A DNA stretch of 64,000 nucleotides. Origin: Chitinophaga japonensis. GTDB lineage: Bacteria > Bacteroidota > Bacteroidia > Chitinophagales > Chitinophagaceae. Location: positions 196,985 to 260,984 of the forward strand of contig NZ_VLLG01000002.1 in NCBI RefSeq assembly GCF_007830125.1, given 5' to 3'. The stretch's first letter is position 1. Each line of letters starts with the position of its first letter. Made by a program: the position numbers and the translations under genes. Below are positions 1 to 8,432 of this stretch, in pieces. The notes below the pieces were generated by a model. That model was given only the letters and a program-made list of their open reading frames with translations. It did not search any database and was not told where the DNA came from.

Positions 1-277
1 GTTGTTGTTGACCTAAGGTACAGATTAATTTGAAAGCAAATCACAACCAAAAGCTGTTGGTATTGCGCGTTGGTGAAGTTGTTGTTGACCTAAGGTACAG
101 ATTAATTTGAAAGCAAATCACAACGGTGCAGAACGTTGGGGGTACATGGTACTTGTTGTTGTTGACCTAAGGTACAGATTAATTTGAAAGCAAATCACAA
201 CCCAACAACATTCGGCTCTGGTGTTGTTACGTTGTTGTTGACCTAAGGTACAGATTAATTTGAAAGCAAATCACAAC
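1..277 (-). CRISPR. CRISPR array end, type II-C-like 47-nt repeat
   Basis: Four identical 47-nt repeats lie at 1-47, 78-124, 155-201 and 231-277. They are separated by three unrelated spacers of 30, 30 and 29 nt (48-77, 125-154, 202-230). On the minus strand the repeat begins GTTGTGATTTGC and ends with CAACAACAAC. The length and the GTTGTG start match repeats of Bacteroidota type II-C (Cas9) systems, so the minus strand is the likely crRNA strand. No cas gene or tracrRNA is visible, and the array probably continues to the left of the window. The array ends at 277, where unique sequence follows. The type assignment rests on repeat resemblance only. Confidence 0.93.
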
Positions 278-278
278 A

Positions 279-307
279 TAAAGATATGCCCTACGCCGAG
301 ATACCAA
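279..307 (-). promoter_or_regulatory. candidate promoter reading into the CRISPR array
   Basis: On the minus strand a TTG (plus 305-307) lies 18 nt before TATCTTTA (plus 279-286), one base off the Bacteroidota -7 box TAnnTTTG. It sits directly beside the outermost repeat, so transcription would start inside that repeat and run leftward through the array. This agrees with the crRNA strand inferred from the repeat. It is a motif match only. Confidence 0.35.
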
Positions 308-334
308 GTTATCGTTGACTTAATGTCCTACCCC

Positions 335-2722
335 CTACTCCACCTTCAAACTCTCCGCCGGGTTCGCCATCCCTGCCTTTATCGCCTGGAAGCTGATCGT
401 CACCAGTGCTATCACTACCGCGCCCAGTCCGCCGGCTACAAACGTCCACCAGCCGATGTTAATATGGTATACAAAATGCTGCAGCCATTGGTGCATGAAA
501 TACCAGGTCAGCGGACAGGCAATTACAAAGGCGATCGCTATCAGCAGCATAAAATCTTTGGAGAACAGGTATACCACGTGGGCCGTGGTAGCGCCCAGCA
601 CCTTGCGGATGCCTACCTCTTTAATACGTTGTACCGCCATAAAGGAGGCCAGCCCGTACAAGCCCAGGCAGCTCAGAAAAATGGCAATCGCTGAAAACAC
701 CTTGTACAACCGGGAGAGCTGTCTTTCCTCCCGGTAAAAATTACCGATCCGCTCGTCCAGGAACTCGTATTCAAAAACATAATTGGGATAGGTTTCCTTC
801 CAGATGCGCTCAATCTGCCGTAACGCAGCAGGTATATTCGTGGTGCTGAGCTGAATGCCCGCCGTACTGTATAGCCGCTTCATATTTACCATAAACAGGG
901 GCACAATATCTTCCTTCAGGGAGTTGGAATGAAAGTTTTTCAGCACCCCTACTATCGGGCCTTTCGCTGCGCCGCCCCAGAGGTCCACTTCCTTGTTCAG
1001 CACATCATTAGGATCAGAAAAGCCCAGCTTTTTTACCACCGCTTCGTTCACTAAAAATTCGTTGACAGAGTCGGTAGCGGTAATATTCCGGCCGGCGGCC
1101 AGCGGCAACTGGTAAGTAGGTACGTACTGGTGATCCACAAACTTGCTGAGCATGGCAAACTCCGTTTCTTTGGCAGCATGGTCAAACCTGAATTCCGTCC
1201 ACCAGTTATCATCATCCGCCGGCGTGTTGGAGTTAAAGCTCACCTGCTGTACTTCCTTTATAGCCATCAGCTTGTCCCGCAGGTAATTCAGCCGGCTGCG
1301 GCTGGCGCTGTCGCTGGGAAAAGGCACATCCACGATCGCGTCTTTCTTAAATCCCATCGGCGTCTGCTCAAAGTAGTTGATCTGCCGGATCAGCAGCAAG
1401 GTGCCTATGATCAGCGCCTGCGCGATAATGAACTGGAACACCACCAGCGCCCTGCGTAGCGATAAGCCCCGGGTACTCTTCGCAGTGATCCTGCTCTTCA
1501 GCGCGGCTATGGGGTTAAAGCCGGATAATACCAGCGCAGGATAAAAACCCGCCAGTATAGTGACCACAATAGTAGTGATCAGTAAAAAGATAAATACGCC
1601 CGTATTGTTCAGCAAATGCAGGGACAAGGTAATGCCCAGGATATCGTTTACCGGGGGAATGATCAGCGCGACTATCAGCAGGGCAAGCATTACCCCGGCC
1701 AGCACCTGCAGGCATGTTTCCAGCAGGAACTGCAGGTTGATCTGCCAGCGCCCGCTGCCCAGCACTTTCCGCACGCCTATTTCCCGGGCCCGGTTCACCG
1801 CCTGCGCGGTAGACAGATTGATGAAGTTTACACAGGCAATGCAAAGGATGAACAGCGCAATCAACCACAGGATCCGTATGCGCTCCGGGCCAACGGTCCT
1901 GCCCAGGTAATTGTCGGTAGAAGTATCCGTATGTACCTGGCCCAGCGGCTGCAATACCTGTATGGCCTTGTTGTCCGCTGCCCGGTACTTCCCGGAGAAT
2001 GCAACCAGTTGCCGCTCCGCGGCGGCTGCCGTTACCTGCGGCGGCAACAGCACAAAACATTTATGATCGCTACTAATGGACACCCAGTCCTTACTCTGCG
2101 AATATTTAGCGAGGTGGTAAGGTATTACGATGCTTAGCTGAAAATCCGTATTGGAAGGCGCATCCTGCAGAATGCCGGTAATGGTGAGCAGGTCGTCATT
2201 ACTGACCTTAATGGTCTTTCCCATCGCGTTCTTCCAGTCGCCAAAGTATCTTTCCGCTGTTGACCGGGTCAATACGGCGCTGTTAGGGTCCTGCAGCGCA
2301 GTAGATGGTTCGCCGGCCAGCCAGGGAAAATTAAAGATGCGGAAAAAAGCCGCCTCCACCAGGAAAGCGCCTGTTCGCTCCTTGAACAGTTTCGGCGCTG
2401 CGTTCTTTTCCATCACCGCCACCTGCAGGTTGCGGAGCATAGCCATACCCGTGCTTTGCCAGGAAGGAAAATCATTCTTCATAGCGGCAGGCAAAGGAAA
2501 GGGTACGCAGGAAGCAACGCCGCCCTTTTCACCTTTCGTCATCACCCGGTAGATGCGGTCATGATGCCGGTGAAAATTATCAAAGCTGCTTTCATACCTT
2601 ATCACGATAAAGATCACCAGGCATACGGCTATGCCAATGGTGAGGCCGGCAATATTAATAAACGTATAGCTTTTATTGCGGCGCAGGCTTCTGAAAGCTG
2701 TCTTCAAATAGTTCCCGATCAT
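335..2722 (-). CDS. FtsX/MacB-type ABC transporter permease
   Basis: An inner-membrane permease of 795 residues with two MacB-PCD plus FtsX modules and no ATPase domain. The first transmembrane helix is near residues 20-42, followed by a large periplasmic region and an FtsX helix bundle near 285-410 with the motif REIGVRKVLG. The second half repeats the plan, with a helix near 425-447, a periplasmic part, and a final bundle from about 680 carrying KEVGIRKVLGA. This long double-module form is common in Bacteroidota and is thought to work mechanically with a separate ATPase to expel peptides or drugs or to handle lipoproteins. The substrate cannot be told. It is divergent from the acyltransferase at 2898, and repeated TGTCCG elements lie upstream. 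Confidence 0.88.
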   Translation of the reverse strand: MIGNYLKTAFRSLRRNKSYTFINIAGLTIGIAVCLVIFIVIRYESSFDNFHRHHDRIYRVMTKGEKGGVASCVPFPLPAAMKNDFPSWQSTGMAMLRNLQVAVMEKNAAPKLFKERTGAFLVEAAFFRIFNFPWLAGEPSTALQDPNSAVLTRSTAERYFGDWKNAMGKTIKVSNDDLLTITGILQDAPSNTDFQLSIVIPYHLAKYSQSKDWVSISSDHKCFVLLPPQVTAAAAERQLVAFSGKYRAADNKAIQVLQPLGQVHTDTSTDNYLGRTVGPERIRILWLIALFILCIACVNFINLSTAQAVNRAREIGVRKVLGSGRWQINLQFLLETCLQVLAGVMLALLIVALIIPPVNDILGITLSLHLLNNTGVFIFLLITTIVVTILAGFYPALVLSGFNPIAALKSRITAKSTRGLSLRRALVVFQFIIAQALIIGTLLLIRQINYFEQTPMGFKKDAIVDVPFPSDSASRSRLNYLRDKLMAIKEVQQVSFNSNTPADDDNWWTEFRFDHAAKETEFAMLSKFVDHQYVPTYQLPLAAGRNITATDSVNEFLVNEAVVKKLGFSDPNDVLNKEVDLWGGAAKGPIVGVLKNFHSNSLKEDIVPLFMVNMKRLYSTAGIQLSTTNIPAALRQIERIWKETYPNYVFEYEFLDERIGNFYREERQLSRLYKVFSAIAIFLSCLGLYGLASFMAVQRIKEVGIRKVLGATTAHVVYLFSKDFMLLIAIAFVIACPLTWYFMHQWLQHFVYHINIGWWTFVAGGLGAVVIALVTISFQAIKAGMANPAESLKVE

Positions 2723-2741
2723 GATAGGTTTTTTAGTGGAG

Positions 2742-2860
2742 TGTCCGTTTCGGGACGACTAAAGCAATGCCAGTTTTTACCCCTGCTGATTACCAGTGCG
2801 TTACAGCTACACGCGTCCTTTCAAATGTCCGCTTTTGATACATCCCGGTGTCCGCTTTTG
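2742..2860. promoter_or_regulatory. TGTCCG direct repeats in a divergent spacer
   Basis: The spacer between the permease and the acyltransferase holds TGTCCGCTTTTG twice exactly (2826-2837 and 2849-2860). The two copies are 23 bp apart, about two helix turns, on the same face of the DNA. A related TGTCCGTTT lies at 2742-2750 next to the permease start. Phased direct repeats suggest an operator for a response regulator or another dimeric activator of the permease gene. No regulator gene is adjacent. Confidence 0.35.
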
Positions 2861-2897
2861 CAAATCAAAAAACGTATCTTACCTGAAAAAACCCTGC

Positions 2898-4073
2898 ATG
2901 CCGCCACCCGCCCGTACCCTGTGGACAGATTATCTCCGCTCCTTCATTACTGTTTTAGTAGTGGCCCACCACGCTTCCCTGGCCTACACCACCTTTGCCA
3001 GCTTTAACGCGCAGGCCTATATCCTTTCCACGCATCCCATAGTGGACAGCCGGCGCTGGGTAGGACTGGATATCTTCGAGAACTTCAACGATGTGTTCTT
3101 CATGTCCCTGATGTTCTTTATCAGCGGTCTCTTCGTGCTGCCGGCCCTGCATAAAAAGGGCATGGCCGTTTTTATCCGCGACCGGTTTTACCGTTTGTTC
3201 GTTCCCTTTGTCTTTGGCGTTACGGTGCTGATGCTGCTGGCCTATTATCCTGCTTATTATGTAGCGCATGGCCGGCATGACGTCAAAGGATATATCATTG
3301 ATTACTTCACCACGGAAGCCTGGCCGGTAGGGCCGCCCTGGTTCATCTGGGAGCTGTTTGCCTTTAACCTGCTATTTGCGCTGTGCTATCCCTTCATGAA
3401 AACTACCTGCGCCAGGCTAAGCGCATTGCTGGCGCAGTTGAAAGATAAGCCGCTGGCACTGGCCGGTATATGGTGGCTGCTTACCTGGCTGCTGTATGTG
3501 CCCCTGGCATTGAAGGTAGGCGCCGGTACGTGGACAGGCATCGGGCCCTTTGATTTCCAGTTGAGCCGCGTGCTGCAGTATTTGGGCTATTTTATCCTGG
3601 GTGTGTTGGCGGGTAATGTAAAGCAGGAGGCCGGTATCTTTTCCACCGGCGCCCGCTGGATAAAAAGCTGGCCGCTGTGGATAGCGGCCTGCCTGCTGGC
3701 GTATGCCCTGCTTACTGTTATCCCGCCTTTCCTCACCCGCATGGTAAAAACCGGCGCACTGCCGGAGCTGCCCGCCTGGCTTATTTACTATACCATTTAC
3801 GTATTGTCCTGCACGGGTAGCTGCCTGGCATTTCTTGCCAGCTTCCGGGCGCTGGCCCATACGCCGCGGAGCTGGTGGAGCTCCCTGTCGGCCAATGCTT
3901 ACAGCATTTACCTGGTGCATTACATTTTCGTGGTGTGGTGCCAGTATGCCCTGCTGTCTGCCGGCATACCGGCCTTCCTGAAATTTCTCATCACGTTCGT
4001 AGTAGCGCTGTTAGGCAGTTGGCTGCTTAGCGATGGGCTGCGCAGGCATCCGCTGGTAAAAAAGTACTTATAA
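2898..4073 (+). CDS. acyltransferase-3 family membrane protein
   Basis: An integral membrane protein of 391 residues related to the acyltransferase-3 family, whose members transfer acetyl, succinyl or similar groups to glycans or lipids. About ten hydrophobic segments are visible. The first carries the His pair in VVAHHASL, typical of the family, and later come GPPWFIWELF and, near the end, NAYSIYLVHY, both characteristic. I chose ATG 2898. An upstream in-frame start at 2796 would add 34 Cys/Lys-rich residues unlike the family and would run through the TGTCCG repeats. Its 3' end overlaps the converging oxidoreductase gene by 6 bp. The acceptor substrate is unknown. Confidence 0.8.
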   Translation: MPPPARTLWTDYLRSFITVLVVAHHASLAYTTFASFNAQAYILSTHPIVDSRRWVGLDIFENFNDVFFMSLMFFISGLFVLPALHKKGMAVFIRDRFYRLFVPFVFGVTVLMLLAYYPAYYVAHGRHDVKGYIIDYFTTEAWPVGPPWFIWELFAFNLLFALCYPFMKTTCARLSALLAQLKDKPLALAGIWWLLTWLLYVPLALKVGAGTWTGIGPFDFQLSRVLQYLGYFILGVLAGNVKQEAGIFSTGARWIKSWPLWIAACLLAYALLTVIPPFLTRMVKTGALPELPAWLIYYTIYVLSCTGSCLAFLASFRALAHTPRSWWSSLSANAYSIYLVHYIFVVWCQYALLSAGIPAFLKFLITFVVALLGSWLLSDGLRRHPLVKKYL

Positions 4074-5192
4074 CGGTTGCGCTGCCATTACCTGCCAGGT
4101 ATGGGCAATGCCGGCGCTGGGCTTTATCATGCCCGGGTGAAAGGGTAGGGTGCTTTCGCCCCGCTGTATACGTGCCGGCCAGTCAGGGTTGGCAATGGCC
4201 GCCTTGCCCAATGCCAGCAGGTCGGCATGGCCACCGGTCAGCACCTCCCGGGCCAGCGCCGGCTGGTGCAGCCCGCCGTTGGCAATTACCGGTACCTGCA
4301 CGATCTCCTTTGCCAGGCTGGTAAAGGACGTACCATCGTCATACAGGCATTCCCGCCGCCAGTTCCCCAGTTCCGCAGCAATATGCACGTAATCCGGCTG
4401 CGCTTGGGCTACCTCCGCCAGCAGCGCCCTAGCCGTGGCGGCTCCCCCTGGCCAGCGGTAATGCAGGTGGTTTACTTTTCCTTCTGACAGGCGCAGGCCA
4501 ATGATAAACGTGGCCGGCGCCACTGCCCGGATGCCGGCAATGATCTCTGCAATAATGCGGAAGCGGTTGGCCATCGTGCCGCCGTATGCATCCTGCCGGG
4601 TATTGGTGTAGTCCGTCAGGAACTGATCCGGCAGGTAGCCGTTGGCGGCATGGATCTCTACCCCGTCAAAGCCGGCAGCCTTCGCCTGTTGGGCGGCGCT
4701 GATAAAGCCCTGCCGCGCCGTAGCGATATCTTCCGGCGTCATCGCCCTGGGTAGGGGAAAAGGCCCGTCGCCCCCACCGTATTCAGGCATTTTATGGCCC
4801 AGCGGCTGTATAGCGGAAGGCGCCTGGGTATGCTGCGTATGCTGGGAGATGGCGCCGGCATGCATCAGTTGTGCAATGAACAATGTTCCATGCTGTTTCA
4901 CTTTTTGCGTGATCTGCCACCAGCCCTGCGTTTGCGCCGGTGTTACCAGCCCAGGCTGCAGCGGGTAAGCCTGTGCCGCTACGGAATCGGTATACACGCC
5001 TTCGGTGATGATCATGCTGAAGCCGCCTTTGGCAAAGGCTTCGTAATAGGTTTGCATCAGGGAGGTAGGCACGCCCTCCGGCGTGGCGCTTACCCGCGAC
5101 ATCGGCGTTACTACCAGCCGATTCTGCAGCCGGTGGCCGCGCAACTCAAAAGGTTCAAAAATGCCGGGAAAATGTTGCTCGTTGCTATGCAT
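4068..5192 (-). CDS. Old Yellow Enzyme family NADH:flavin oxidoreductase / alkene reductase
   Basis: A flavoprotein of 374 residues with the TIM-barrel fold of the OYE family, which uses FMN and NAD(P)H to reduce activated C=C bonds in enals, enones or nitro compounds. The N-terminal segment FEPFELRGHRLQNRLVVTPM forms the FMN-binding start of the barrel. HAANGYLPDQFL carries the His and Asn that bind the substrate carbonyl, and TNTRQDAYGG follows as in bacterial members. The barrel closes with ANGGL and ALGKAAIANPDWP. I chose ATG 5192; start codons at 5213 and 5231 would add a short tail with no family counterpart. The Crp-like gene lies 85 nt upstream on the same strand and may control it. 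Confidence 0.87.
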   Translation of the reverse strand: MHSNEQHFPGIFEPFELRGHRLQNRLVVTPMSRVSATPEGVPTSLMQTYYEAFAKGGFSMIITEGVYTDSVAAQAYPLQPGLVTPAQTQGWWQITQKVKQHGTLFIAQLMHAGAISQHTQHTQAPSAIQPLGHKMPEYGGGDGPFPLPRAMTPEDIATARQGFISAAQQAKAAGFDGVEIHAANGYLPDQFLTDYTNTRQDAYGGTMANRFRIIAEIIAGIRAVAPATFIIGLRLSEGKVNHLHYRWPGGAATARALLAEVAQAQPDYVHIAAELGNWRRECLYDDGTSFTSLAKEIVQVPVIANGGLHQPALAREVLTGGHADLLALGKAAIANPDWPARIQRGESTLPFHPGMIKPSAGIAHTWQVMAAQPL

Positions 5193-5277
5193 AAAGTGAA
5201 ATGTTTTATGCATGCAAAGTTGCGGCAGCACAGGCTAAGCGCTGTTAAAGTAATTGAATGAATGCCGTTAAAATAGT

Positions 5278-5865
5278 TTAATCATTTCCCTGTCGGGCCC
5301 TTATCTGGCTCAGGAACACCGGCGTAATGCCCAGGTAGGAGGCAATGTATTTCTGGGGAACGTTCTGTACCAGGGCGGGATAGCGCTGCAGCAGGTCCAG
5401 GTAACGCGCCTCCCCGTTCATGCTGATGTTGTTCAGGATGCGCCGGTTCTGCGCCAGGTAAGCATTTTGATGCAGGATACGGAAGAAACGCTCAAAGGCC
5501 GGTATCTCCGCGTACAGCCGCTCCAGCGAGGGCTTGTCCAGTTGCAGGACGGTTACCGGCGTGAGGGCGGCAATATGCACTTCCGCCGGTGTTTCCTGTA
5601 AAAAGCTCTCCAGGTCCGTGATCCACCAGTCCGCCGTCGCAAAGTGCAGGGTATGCTCCTCCCCCTTGTCATCTACATAAAAGGACCGCAGCCAGCCTTC
5701 CAGCACATAGTTGTCATACCGGCAAACATCGCCGGCCTGCAGCAGGTACTGCCGGCGCAGGAGGCGCTTTTCCCGCAGCAGGGAAAGGAACAGCTCCTGC
5801 TCCGCCGCAGTAAGGGAAATGTGCCGGGACACGTGTGTCAGGATGCGGTGATGAAAGGAATCCAT
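5278..5865 (-). CDS. Crp/Fnr family transcriptional regulator
   Basis: A cytoplasmic DNA-binding regulator of 195 residues. Residues about 20-115 form a cyclic-nucleotide-binding-like beta roll (LLQAGDVCRYDNYVLEGWLR), but the phosphate-binding RxA signature of true cAMP receptors is not evident. The C-terminal part holds a winged-helix segment, VPQKYIASYLGITPVFLSQI, close to the form seen in many Bacteroidota Crp-like proteins that lie next to oxidoreductases. It starts 12 nt after the secreted protein gene ends and precedes the OYE gene on the same strand, so a shared transcript is possible. The ligand is unknown. Confidence 0.85.
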   Translation of the reverse strand: MDSFHHRILTHVSRHISLTAAEQELFLSLLREKRLLRRQYLLQAGDVCRYDNYVLEGWLRSFYVDDKGEEHTLHFATADWWITDLESFLQETPAEVHIAALTPVTVLQLDKPSLERLYAEIPAFERFFRILHQNAYLAQNRRILNNISMNGEARYLDLLQRYPALVQNVPQKYIASYLGITPVFLSQIRARQGND

Positions 5866-5877
5866 ACCGCAATAATA

Positions 5878-8325
5878 CTAATACCCGGCTAATTGCTGTG
5901 TGCCCAGTAGCTTTTTCCCTTTCTCATCATACAGGTGCAGGATGTACATGCCGCCGGTAACAACCCGTACTGTCAGCTCCGCTTTTGTCTGGTTCACCAG
6001 GCGTTTGCGCAGCACCAGCCGGCCCTGTATATCATACAGGGAGATAATGTATGTTTTCACCGCCTGCAATCCGCTGATGCTCAATTGCCCGTGGAAAGGG
6101 TTCGGGTAAATGGTTACCGGCTGTCCCGGGTTATCGGTATCCTCAATGGCCGTAATGTTCGATTTATTGATCGTGATGCTGTCAATGGCGGTGGACGTGG
6201 TATAGCATTGCTCACTGCTGCGCATACGCACATATACCTTGTTCTCGCCCAACTTGAACGCTGCCGGGGATTGTGTAGTGGTATTGTTGCTGCCTTCTAC
6301 CTGCAGTTGGTTCATGAAATCCCGGTCCCAGGCAAAGGTGTACAACGGCAGCTTGCCCCCGCCGGATACATTGACAGCAGTAATGATCACCGGCGTGGCG
6401 TCATTGATGATGGGATTTACATTTACCGTTACATCTACCACGGGCGTTACGGCAGGCTGTATGGTAAATGACAGCGACAGGCGCTTTTCAACGGTATCTT
6501 TTGTAAAGATTACATCAAGGGCGTGCCGGCCCGCGCTCAGCGAGTCAGGATGGAGGGTAAAGGTGCTGTCTGCTGCTACCGGCAGGAGAATGGTGCTGTC
6601 CAGCGTTACGCTCACTGTTATACCGGAAGCGGCCGCCGGCAGGTTGGCGATCTTTACGCGCTGGCTGTCCGCTACATTGCAGTAGCTGCTTTGCAGGCCA
6701 CTAATTACCGGTTGCGGCACGGTGGTGGCGCTGCTGTTCAGGTTCACCTTGAAGAGCGTTTTCCCGATCAGCACATACCAGTCGCCATTATCGTAAAAAG
6801 AGCAGCTCAGCACTTCGCTGTAAAGATCGGCCTTTACCGGCATGGTCGTGATACGCCGGCGCTGCCCGCTGCTGTTAATGAAATAGCGCCCGCTGTCCTG
6901 TTGGGACACCATCAGCTCACCCTGGCCGTTCAGCAGGTCGATGATGGGCCTGTTCTCGCAGGTTGGGCAATAGCTAAAATCCGTTACCTGCCGCATGTTA
7001 CCAGCCGTGTCCCTCACCACTATCTGCCCTTGCCTTCCAAAAGCTGCATATCGGTTGTTCAACTGGTAATCCTCACCGGGAACCGGTATCCCGATACCCA
7101 GTTCGCCCAGCAAAGCACTGAACTGCCCGTTGTAGAAATACAGCGGGCCACCGGAGTCCTCCTTGTAATAGATGGTATTGATGCCATCTGTTACCGGCGC
7201 ATGGTCTATCGATCCGCTGGAGATCAATGTTACCTGCCCGTTGTTGTACTGGTAAACCTGCTGCAGGTAACGGGCGGGAGATACATCAAAAACCACTGCC
7301 CCGTTAGGCCCTATATCCAGGTCGCCGCCGTAATAATCCGGTATTGTGGCGGAGTCCATTGAGCCAGTGGCAAGGTGGCGGCGCACCAGGCTATTGATAT
7401 TGCGCCAGGCAGCGTACTGGCCGGCTACCTCCAGGTCTTCCCCCAGCGCCTGCAGCGCCACCTGCCCATCCTTCCATTCATACAGGTAAGCGCCCGCTTT
7501 GAACATAGCGCCTTCCGGCGTAACAAAAGCCTCCGCAGGCGCTGTTACCGGGCTGTTCACCAAAGGGGCACTGCGCTGCCCGGTGGCGGCATCCACGATC
7601 AACGGGTAGCCGGTACCCGTGTCGGCCACCAGTGCTTTATTGTGCCGGAAGTCCAGTATGATTCCGGGCGTCGTCAGGTATGCAGCCAGGTAAGGGCTGT
7701 TTTCCACAAAGACCGTCAGTTGCTCCCGCGCGGTACGCCCCAGGCTGTCCGTAGCGATCACCTTCAGCGTGATCCGCTGCCCGTTGTAAGCAGAAAGATC
7801 TACCGACGCAAGACTGTCTGCCGCACTGGCGATCAGCACATTATTATTACCGGACCTGGCATGATACACCTCAATGGTGTTACCGGCAGAACGGGCCTGC
7901 AGGGATAGTACTGCCTTTACGGCAGCGGAATCCGCCTGGCCGTCTACCGTCAGCGATACCGCGGGATCGTTTAAAGGCCGGTAAATGAAACGGATCGCTG
8001 TATCACCGTCATTACCCAGCGTATCAGTGGCGGTGATGACCAGCGTGAGGGTATCTCCCGGCAATCCCCGTAAGGACAGCGTGCCGTTGTAGGTGCTGCC
8101 GGAGTTGGGCTGGCTGCTTAGCACAACCTGGCGGCCGCCGGCCGTGGCCGTTACCGAATCGATCATGGCGGATGCATACACCACGGTGCTCACACGGATG
8201 CTGGTATCCGTCCAGGTGCTGTCAGGGGACGGCATGGTAGTGCCGGGGAAATAAAAGGAAATGCCTTGCGCGCGTGAAAAGAAGGGGCTAAGCAGGAAAG
8301 TTAACAACAGTAAAGATCGATGCAT
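5878..8325 (-). CDS. secreted protein with T9SS type A sorting domain
   Basis: A protein of 815 residues with a signal peptide (hydrophobic core LLLLTFLLSPFF, ending before AQG). Two Ig-like beta domains rich in Asp and Thr occupy roughly residues 35-210. The middle section (about 215-545) is built of repeating short blocks with many Gly, Tyr and Asp residues, suggestive of a beta-propeller. Further Ig-like repeats follow. The C-terminus has the type IX sorting pattern YPNPF, then YDIQGRLV and GMYILHL, so the protein is probably exported through T9SS and anchored or released at the surface. No catalytic motif is recognised. A nested palindrome lies just upstream. Confidence 0.82.
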   Translation of the reverse strand: MHRSLLLLTFLLSPFFSRAQGISFYFPGTTMPSPDSTWTDTSIRVSTVVYASAMIDSVTATAGGRQVVLSSQPNSGSTYNGTLSLRGLPGDTLTLVITATDTLGNDGDTAIRFIYRPLNDPAVSLTVDGQADSAAVKAVLSLQARSAGNTIEVYHARSGNNNVLIASAADSLASVDLSAYNGQRITLKVIATDSLGRTAREQLTVFVENSPYLAAYLTTPGIILDFRHNKALVADTGTGYPLIVDAATGQRSAPLVNSPVTAPAEAFVTPEGAMFKAGAYLYEWKDGQVALQALGEDLEVAGQYAAWRNINSLVRRHLATGSMDSATIPDYYGGDLDIGPNGAVVFDVSPARYLQQVYQYNNGQVTLISSGSIDHAPVTDGINTIYYKEDSGGPLYFYNGQFSALLGELGIGIPVPGEDYQLNNRYAAFGRQGQIVVRDTAGNMRQVTDFSYCPTCENRPIIDLLNGQGELMVSQQDSGRYFINSSGQRRRITTMPVKADLYSEVLSCSFYDNGDWYVLIGKTLFKVNLNSSATTVPQPVISGLQSSYCNVADSQRVKIANLPAAASGITVSVTLDSTILLPVAADSTFTLHPDSLSAGRHALDVIFTKDTVEKRLSLSFTIQPAVTPVVDVTVNVNPIINDATPVIITAVNVSGGGKLPLYTFAWDRDFMNQLQVEGSNNTTTQSPAAFKLGENKVYVRMRSSEQCYTTSTAIDSITINKSNITAIEDTDNPGQPVTIYPNPFHGQLSISGLQAVKTYIISLYDIQGRLVLRKRLVNQTKAELTVRVVTGGMYILHLYDEKGKKLLGTQQLAGY

Positions 8326-8335
8326 AAGGATATGG

Positions 8336-8405
8336 TTTTAACAGGTACGGTAATAATAGCCACCGGATGGCTATTATTAAATACTTGTATCAGTACCTGT
8401 TAAAA
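8336..8405. repeat. nested double inverted repeat between kup and T9SS gene
   Basis: Two perfect inverted repeats are stacked. The outer arms TTTTAACAGGTAC (8336-8348) and its complement (8393-8405) have 13 bp. Inside them TAATAATAGCCA (8351-8362) pairs with 8368-8379 over 12 bp around a 5-nt loop. It lies 28 nt after the kup stop and 11 nt before the start codon of the secreted protein, both on the minus strand. It could end kup transcription or act as an operator or leader structure. The lack of a clean U-run argues against a simple intrinsic terminator. Confidence 0.75.
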
Positions 8406-8432
8406 CTTATATGATCAGTGGCCTTACCAGGA

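Noticed and set aside
278..334. tracrRNA or anti-repeat next to the CRISPR array
   Set aside because: The 57 nt between the last repeat and the permease stop show no stretch complementary to the repeat.
260..694. Open frame starting in the last CRISPR repeat
   Set aside because: It runs through the repeat and then antisense to the permease gene; its protein has no family and follows the codon structure of the opposite strand.
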